A stretch of DNA of 64,000 bases from Hermatobates lingyangjiaoensis (taxonomy: Eukaryota; Arthropoda; Insecta; Hemiptera; Hermatobatidae): contig JAPFBL010000325.1 of the NCBI GenBank assembly GCA_026182355.1, positions 40,001 to 104,000 on the forward strand. The letters are read 5' to 3'. The notes beneath the pieces are model-generated. The model was not told where the DNA came from and did no database searches. It worked only from the letters and a program-made list of their open reading frames with translations. Positions 58,905 through 64,000 of this stretch are shown here, in pieces. A program made the position numbers and the translations under genes. The stretch's first letter is position 1; each line of letters opens with the position of its first letter.

Positions 58905-59290
58905 CCCCTTCTGTACTAAAGTACCCCAGCAGTTAGCTTCAAAACCTCCAAGAAGCTTAGTACTTTTGCTGGGTCCAGCGATAAAAGTTTTTCTATTGTT
59001 TTGTTGAGTGTCCCGAACCACCTACCTCTGTGCAGCAAAGTTGCCTTACAGTCAGTCAGCAGCTGCAACGGTGTTTCTTCCTGTTTGCAGAACCTGCACA
59101 AGCCATCATTGATAATACCCATTCAGGATCCCTACTTTTCGGGAGAAAGTGACTTCTTTTCTCCTTCTTCGGGTCTTTAGGTGCACTTGTGGGAGACTGA
59201 CTCCCACTAGTCCGTGCTTATGGAAGATGGTCTCCTTAGTATCATACAGCGGAAAATCCCTGAAGCTCTGTCCGCTCTGGCAGAGCACCG
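58905..59290 (-). pseudogene. RNase H-type LINE C-terminal fragment
   Basis: Two overlapping minus frames. The second reads MGIINDGLCRFCKQEETPLQ, LLTDCKATLLHRG, the CxxC...E-T...L...C zinc motif of LINE C termini (His replaced by Gln). The first (59288-59106) reads YDTKETIFHKHGLVGVSLPQ. They are joined by a frameshift near 59110. The tail is not visible. It is a different family from the 22.4-kb LINE. Confidence 0.6.
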
Positions 59291-59299
59291 CATATTGGA

Positions 59300-59640
59300 G
59301 TAATGCTATTTACTCAAGAAGGTCACCTGGTACCTTTGAGGCTCCGTTCGTAATACAGTAACCCCTGTATCACCCATCCTTTGGCACGGATAGCACAACG
59401 CCTTGGAATAAGCTGGGATAAGAGGAGAGGAGAAATTGGAAGGATGTGAAACGAAGGTGTTCAGGCCCAGACCCTGTTCACCTTCTCCTCCTCTTTCGTT
59501 TGTCCCTGCATATAGCAGGTTACCAGGGTGGTTAGAGGTGGTTAGAGGTAACCTCACGGAGATCAAAAGTCCGAGTGGACTGCTAGAGGCTATTAGAGGC
59601 GGATAATCACTCCATTTCTACTTTACTACGGGGCGCATTC
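59300..59640. other. Moderately GC-rich segment, unrecognised
   Basis: The minus ORF 59306-59566 runs into the LINE fragment and may be its upstream coding, but I recognise no motif. GGTGGTTAGAG is duplicated near 59530. Confidence 0.35.
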
Positions 59641-59979
59641 ATAAAGTAAACAAATTCTGAGGTGCACCTTCCATTTTAATATGGGAAAAAATAGCGATGA
59701 TACTTAAGTAGTGTTAGTTAGTGCCAATTCATTGAGAAAAGGATGTGCCCAAATTTTCTACTTATTATTAATATAACTTAAGGTTTTTATACTCAAATTT
59801 TCTTATATTATTTTTCTTCTCATATTTCTTTTTTCATTTGAACCTAATGAGAAACATGCGTTTGATGAGACTTGACATTTTTTTTATTATTAGTTCTTAT
59901 ATGCGATAAACACATTCTCAACTCTTGATTAACACCTTTCATATATGATCTACTTTTACATTAAATTCTATTTATCACA

Positions 59980-60529
59980 CCATCTTTTTCCGAAAATAAG
60001 ACACTGTCTTACTTTATTTTTAGGTCACAATCCGTGCTAGGGCTTATTCTCGGGGGAAGACTTCAAGTAAATCAAGTAGATTAACATATTTCTGTTTAAT
60101 ATTTATTTTTATACAGAAATTTAAATTTATTCGATTACAGTCATGCTATTTTCTGGAACATCGTCATAAATTATCAAAATTTTGAATTCCGTTCTGATTT
60201 TTCTCCAAATCTATTTCCTGTAGAATCATTAGTCTGAATCTCTCATGTCTTGCAATATAGCTGTTGTTAAATTAATACTTCTTGAATAAATGGCCTCCTT
60301 GAAACTAACTTTAGAGGTAAACAAGGAATTTCTTGGAATATTTTTTCCAAAGAATTCTCTGAAATATTACGACAGCTGGAGATACCTACTACATAAAACA
60401 GTAATTCTTTAACGAATTATATTTTTCACATTATCTTAACTATTTTGAAGGGCTTATAGTCCAAAACGACCCGAAAATCACGCTAGGACTTATTTTAGGG
60501 GGTTGTCTTATTTTCGGAAAAAGACGGTA
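59980..60529. mobile_element. 550-bp MITE, copy 2
   Basis: Same element as 17162-17711 in reverse: ends (ACC)ATCTTTTTCCGAAAATAAG and CTTATTTTCGGAAAAAGACGGTA. The interior shows the same CTGTAGAATCATT and CCAAAGAATTCTCTG blocks. Confidence 0.72.
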
Positions 60530-60659
60530 TAGTCAATGTATGCAGAGATAAGGTGGAGAAAATTGTGATATGACTATCAATGCTTCCCATGATAGATTAA
60601 AGTGTCAACGGACGAAGACTTTCCTCTGATAAGGAAACCAAATCTGGGAAAGTAAAAAA

Positions 60660-61382
60660 TTAACAAACAAATTCATCTAAATTTCTTAAAAATTGGAATA
60701 GAAATTGGAAAAAAAGAAAAAAAAATGAAAAAATAAAAAAAACGGGAAAATGAAGAAAAACATTAGAGTATTAATGAGGAAACGAAAAAATGAAGAAATC
60801 GAAAAAAATAGAAATTGAAAAAAATAATAGAGAATGAATAATGAAGAAACGAAAAAATGAATAAATAAAAAAAAATGAAGAAATAAAAACCGGGAAAATG
60901 GAGAAAAAGATTAGAGATTTAATAACGAAGAAACGAAGAATTAGAGAAATAAAAAAAAACGAGAATTGATAAAAAGGATACACAATGAATAATGTATAAT
61001 GAAAAAATGACGAAACAGAAATATGAAGAAACGAAAAATGAAAGAATGGAAAAAAGGATTAAAAAAAAGAAATAAATGAAAAAATAAAGATGGGAAGAAT
61101 TAAAAAATAATAAGACTTGATATGAAAAATAAATAAAGATAATAATAAATCAAGATAATTAGATGTTTTGTATTTGTTTTCCATTGACCATATTTATAGG
61201 CTTTTACCTTATAGGTGCTGTTCTAGGGTGCGGAAAGACTTAAAGTCATCTTCGAGGAATGATTTTCTCAGATTTTTTCATCTCTAGTTTAAAGATATCC
61301 CGGCCAGAATGAGAATCGAACCCAGGATCTAACAGTCCATGAGACGAGCTTGCAAGCCACTGGGCTACCCTGGCTCCTCCCA
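60660..61382. repeat. A-rich block plus SINE, copy 2
   Basis: GAAGAAACGAAAAATGA-type array (60700-61100), AATAAGACTTGATATG, ATCAAGATAATTAGATG, then a minus-strand SINE with reverse B box GAATCGAACCCAGG near 61318 and head to ACTGGGCTACCCTGG. The block parallels 55930-56407. Confidence 0.72.
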
Positions 61383-62239
61383 ATAATCAAAACTGTAAAC
61401 AATAAAACTAAATGTTCTTTTTCCTTTGGTGTGCATCTGAATGTCTTCCTTGGTGCACTGTTTAAGAACCCCTGCTTTAAGGGTTGAAATCACACCCTTC
61501 CGATCTCAAAGTACATAGACTTAACCTGCTTGGATAAGTTTTTTCTCAAAATATCGGGGAAAGCTATAACGGCCGTTTTCCCTGGAAACTAAGGGAAAAA
61601 GCATTTCATTTATATAACGCTAGAAAAAGTAAAGCTTGCTCGATTGTTCCTTGTCTTCCACTATGAGGAGATAACCCCCCCCCCTACTACCACCTTCCCA
61701 CACCAAGTATATGAATTTCTCGCCAAATATGTACTTTCTCGGGCTGACGCAAAGTTCAACTTAAATTTACTCCCACCCTCGCCCCACCCCTACTTCATCT
61801 ACTTCGTGCTTTAACTTTTTGCATTTGCTTAACTCACAAAACTTTTTTTCTCAATATCTTCAAAATCAAATAAATTTATTGAACAATAAAATATTTACTA
61901 AAAAAAAAAGTCTCGAAGTGCTTTTAACGGGTTATTATAGTTTAAAAAGTTTATATTTTTACTAATACACTCATTGAGAGGTCACTGAATCCAGTTTCAA
62001 TGATGTCTGCTTTAGTGTTTTCTTTATTTATTTTTTTTGAAATTTTAAAACATGAAAAAGGAACTTTATTGTTTGTATATTAAACAGTACTACTTTCAAA
62101 CTACTGTTTTAGTATTACCAGAATCTTTAAATACCCTATTTAATTTAGTTTTGAAAATAATTTTTTTTTTACTTTACTGTAGTAAAGTATTGTGATCGTG
62201 AAAAATTTCGATCTCGAGATTTTGATGGAATTTGAATAC

Positions 62240-62475
62240 GTATGCAAAATATAGGAATCAGTCGTGTGATATACAAAAATAAGCATATATATTGATAAGT
62301 TGATTAATCACTATCAGTACTACCTCCAAGAATGAATGACTAATATACATATCCCATTTAGACATTTAAATTATACCTAAATGGGACATTATATATTATA
62401 TACTCAGGAAGATTGATATTATGTCTAACTTAGTAATGTAGTGAAGTTAACTGTAGTCCACTCCAGATTTTTTTA
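62240..62475. repeat. Dispersed repeat R, copy 2
   Basis: Aligns in order with 9680-9905 (GTGATATAC, AATCACTATC, GAATGAATGACTAATA, GGACATTATA). Confidence 0.55.
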
Positions 62476-62639
62476 GTGAATTCATAAAATAAACCTTTAA
62501 TACAGAAGAAGGTCAGATAAACAGCATTAAATGTAACAGATCCACTGACTGGGGTAGCAAACGCCATATTCTCCTGTAAGAGATTATTTGGTAATACGTT
62601 TTTTTGCTTTTGCTTTGCCAAAATGTTATTATTTCTGTA

Positions 62640-62850
62640 GTAATATCAAGAATATTATACGTATCATTTGTCTGATAATCAAATATAAGTATATATATGA
62701 TAACTGGGTGAATCACTATCTGTAAGTATCGATATGTATGAAATACTATCACTCATCTGCCTTATAGACATTTATATTATATTTAAATGGAAAATTATAT
62801 ACCACAAAAGTTTGAGAATATATTTACTTATTGCATAGTTGAATGCAAAA
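62640..62850. repeat. Dispersed repeat R, copy 3
   Basis: A more diverged tandem neighbour of copy 2 (AATCACTATCTGTA, TATTTAAATGGAAAATTATA). Confidence 0.5.
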
Positions 62851-63309
62851 TTTCCTACATGTAAGCTGCGTCATGTAGGTGGTTCTATAATTGCATACTA
62901 ATTGAATACACCAACCACTTTGTTACATGATATATTAATAGACTGATTCCTGGAACATTTATGCTCACTCAAATTCACCTTGTTGTCGAATAGCTAGTAC
63001 AGAGAACACGGTAATTCATTTAATAGAAATCTGTTTTCAATTGAATTATTTTCAATTTTCAAAGAAAATTATCACTAATAAAACTCAAACACATTCTCAC
63101 TTAACATCGTTTTGAACTGATTATTACAAAAACGTTTTGGAAATTATTTAATGAAATTATAACATTTCATAAAATAACAACATTTAAAGTATAACTAGGA
63201 TTAAAAAAAATCAGGGGAGTCACCAATGGATACCAGCTATATTTGCCAGATTCTTTTTTCATTTATTTACATTGATTTAGAAAATACGAATATTTTTTGT
63301 TTTAAATGG

Positions 63310-63395
63310 CAAACTTTATCTTAAATCTTCACATTTAGAGTATAAATCTTTACCGAGTACCTGAAATAGTATAGGCTCGCGGCCGACGTCTTAAC
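63310..63395 (-). mobile_element. SINE fragment
   Basis: Contains AATCTTTACCGAGTACCTGA and GCTCGCGGCCGACG from the SINE body; head and tail missing. Confidence 0.6.
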
Positions 63396-63504
63396 TTTTT
63401 TTCTTTTTTTTTGTATAGTTTATCGAAAAAGAAAATAGTACTGCGTTAGCAGGCAGCGTAGCTAATATGTTTCGTAAATTCGTGAATATTGCTATGTTAT
63501 GTTA

Positions 63505-63700
63505 GGTTAGGGCGCAGTGGTAGAGCGAACATTAGTCCTTTGTAATACTTCACAATGAACATTCTATATTGGGAGTCCTAAATTTTACGTAACTCAAGTG
63601 TATTTAGAGTAGGGATCTTTAACGAATAGCTGATATTATAGAGGCTAAGGGGCTGACGGCTTAATCTCCTTTTCAAGGAACGATGCACTCAGATTACGAG
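63505..63700 (-). mobile_element. SINE with TTAGG tail
   Basis: Begins TGTTAGGTTAGGGCGCAGTGG, then the body (ACAATGAACATTC, GGGATCTTTAACGAA) and is cut before the tRNA head. Confidence 0.72.
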
Positions 63701-63854
63701 TATTTACAAAAAAAAAATGTTGCTTATGTTACATAAGCAACAAAAACATATCTCAGCAAACACAAAATAAAACATATAAATACTACATAATACAGCTGCA
63801 TTATCATTCATGCATGAACAAACACTAACTACCCTAACAATGATACCTACCCGA

Positions 63855-63931
63855 TAAATGGCAAGATTCTTGTGTTTTCCAAAAATGTATTTACCAACTG
63901 GACTGTATCGAGTGGGATCCTTTTTATGTAG
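63855..63931 (+). pseudogene. PLE GIY-YIG core, cut by a SINE
   Basis: The frame reads CIYQLDCIEWDPFYVG and stops where the SINE tail (TTAGG)n starts at about 63929. It is the VY...YVG core of the CxxC-type domain, with the second Cys changed to Trp-adjacent residues. Upstream linker sequence is too diverged to extend. Confidence 0.6.
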
Positions 63932-64000
63932 GTTAGGTTAGGTTAGGTTTCAGTGGCAGTCCCTGAACGGAACACATATAAACTGAACATTCGCCCTTTA
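63929..64000 (-). mobile_element. SINE tail, runs off the window
   Basis: (TTAGG)n with three and a half units, then TTTCAGTGGCAGTCCC and GAACATTCGCCC. The rest lies outside the window. Confidence 0.72.

Noticed and set aside
61978..62025. GIY-YIG relic (SSFNDVCFSVF)
   Set aside because: Resembles LSFNDCFxVQ, but the similarity is about ten residues and no flanking domain is visible.
63929..63957. Telomere
   Set aside because: Only about four TTAGG-type units, placed exactly at the SINE tail.

Overview
The window is AT-rich animal nuclear DNA with no convincing host gene, tRNA or rRNA. It holds many (TA)n, (GA)n and (CA)n tracts, a tRNA-derived SINE family with a TTAGG-like tail, RNase H-bearing and Jockey-like LINE fragments, hAT-type MITEs and, above all, Penelope-like retroelements (PLEs) with GIY-YIG endonuclease domains. 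An arthropod is the best guess, from the (TTAGG)n SINE tails and the LINE types, but this is not proven.

The dominant theme is a population of at least fifteen PLE-related sequence families. Each has a short RNA motif near its 3' end: CTGANGA, one extra base, a stem-loop, GAA, a 4-6 nt palindrome beginning A and ending T, one base, then 2-5 bases complementary to those just before CTGANGA. This is the architecture of a minimal type I hammerhead ribozyme. Stem I, stem II and the stem III palindrome differ between families but stay base-paired, which is strong internal evidence for a real RNA fold. I number canonical families H1-H15 and two families with altered cores V1-V2; the numbering is mine. 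Six families (H1, H2, H3, H4, H6, H13) are physically linked to remnants of a GIY-YIG ORF, with the ribozyme about 170-500 bp 3' of the stop; for a seventh (H15) the gap is about 40 bp.

Most copies are short foldback pairs: two copies of the same 3' segment joined at their truncated 5' ends, with both 3' ends facing outward into (TA)n. Another class is the start of the PLE ORF (a basic KLEKL-type segment, then FNN-CLxEGLLPTFTN), nearly always ending at one of two ATATA sites. A 99-bp tandem array of three H7 ribozymes lies at 8.9-9.2 kb.

Layout. 0-5 kb: H4, H6, H1 and H2 foldbacks, a 77-bp tandem repeat, a DNA-transposon remnant. 5-10 kb: H1 foldbacks, tandem H3 and H7 ribozymes. 10-19 kb: SINEs, two hAT MITEs, V2 and H5 foldbacks, a 550-bp MITE, a 425-bp stretch almost without G. 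19-29 kb: V1, H5, H1, H14, H3 and H2 copies; a LINE inserted in a SINE with a 12-bp target duplication. 29-36 kb: the densest PLE ORF remnants (H13, H4, H9, H1, H10). 36-48 kb: H11, H1, H6, H15, V2 and V1 copies and many ORF-start fragments. 48-53 kb: a Jockey fragment and the best GIY-YIG module (H3). 53-64 kb: 122-, 95- and 41-bp tandem arrays, a foldback DNA element, LINE and MITE remnants, SINEs.

The likely logic, which is inference: PLE RNAs self-cleave and pair as dimers through the palindromic stem III, are carried by the element's RT/GIY-YIG protein to (TA)n tracts, and are reverse-transcribed from both sides of the break, leaving foldbacks.
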